In this document: piece by piece, positions 63,857 through 64,000 of the stretch
How the letters are laid out: the number at the start of each line of letters is the position of its first letter
Numbering within the stretch: position 1 is the stretch's first letter
From: Robbsia andropogonis
Lineage (GTDB): Bacteria; Pseudomonadota; Gammaproteobacteria; Burkholderiales; Burkholderiaceae
Length of the DNA stretch: 64,000 nt
Reading direction: 5' to 3'
Assembly (NCBI RefSeq): GCF_000970345.1
Contig: NZ_LAQU01000004.1
Coordinates: 124,001 to 188,000 of the forward strand
Position numbers and translations under genes: made by a program
The notes under the pieces: model-generated
The model's input: only the letters and a program-made list of their open reading frames with translations
What the model was told of the DNA's origin: nothing
Database searches by the model: none

Positions 63857-64000
63857 GCCGAGTGCAGCCTCCCCCTCTTTTCCACGAAACAGACGGTGCC
63901 GACGCGACGGATGATGCGCTGTTCAGCGCGATCGACGCGGTAGTCGTGGGCGCGTCCGCCGGCGGCGTCGATGCGTTGAACCGGCTATTGCCCGCGCTGC
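63853..64000 (+). CDS. CheB-type methylesterase, N-terminal part (cut by the right edge)
   Basis: Starts at a GTG overlapping the cheR stop and continues to the edge, 49 residues. After about 28 variable residues it reads AVVVGASAGGVDALNRLLPAL, the start of the CheB catalytic domain with its nucleophilic Ser. There is no receiver domain in front, so it belongs to the receiver-less CheB type found with CheR and hybrid kinases. Confidence 0.85.
   Translation, partial: MSRVQPPPLFHETDGADATDDALFSAIDAVVVGASAGGVDALNRLLPAL

Overview
The window is a high-GC chromosomal stretch of a beta-proteobacterium. Gene content (DbpA helicase, aerobic HemF, FNR, CydP-CydABX, arginase/ornithine aminotransferase, YceI/cytochrome b561) fits Burkholderiaceae, i.e. 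Burkholderia sensu lato or a close relative such as Robbsia. The species is an inference; no rRNA or other diagnostic marker is present. I saw no rRNA, tRNA, CRISPR array, intact transposon or prophage.

Layout. 1-6250: an accessory cassette cut by the left edge, with a GNAT-like C-terminus, an alpha/beta hydrolase, a membrane desaturase translationally coupled to a bacterial GH3 acyl-adenylating enzyme, a Rieske oxygenase and a second desaturase. It looks like a small tailoring/biosynthetic locus of unknown product. 6500-12500: a secreted Cys-rich orphan, then divergent amino-acid genes (proC and an FAD amino-acid dehydrogenase with two insertions, facing a 2-oxoglutarate/Fe oxygenase coupled to L-aspartate dehydrogenase). 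12500-25500: small membrane protein, polyol-type MFS permease, membrane diguanylate cyclase, glycogen-debranching-like glycosidase, amino-acid ABC components without an ATPase, DUF4118-like membrane protein, esterase and DbpA. 25500-32000: di-haem peroxidase with phospholipase-C-like lipoprotein, then ArsR regulator, MFS exporter and Old Yellow Enzyme.

32000-34670 is a decaying island: a truncated and frameshifted rebB copy beside an intact rebB (R-body protein), a frameshifted MFS gene, and only the C-terminal part of a carbamoyltransferase. Ordinary genes resume at 34671: proline iminopeptidase, FtsI-like transpeptidase, SDR dehydrogenase with GH15 glucan hydrolase.

41200-51300 is the most coherent block, an oxygen/redox locus. 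hemF, a two-component pair whose PAS domain resembles the haem PAS of FixL, a HemN homologue that has lost its radical-SAM cysteines, fnr, ompW and cydP-cydA-cydB-cydX lie together. I find three FNR-box-like palindromes, upstream of hemF, between the kinase and the HemN-like gene, and upstream of ompW. The middle one sits where a class II FNR promoter would place it.

51400-64000: a Phd/PIN toxin-antitoxin pair with a likely operator, a cluster of DnaA-box-like sites, arginase and ornithine aminotransferase with a divergent LysR regulator, an SDR pteridine-reductase-like gene, YceI with cytochrome b561 and a divergent LysR gene, and finally a triple-receiver hybrid kinase followed by CheR and the start of CheB, cut by the right edge.
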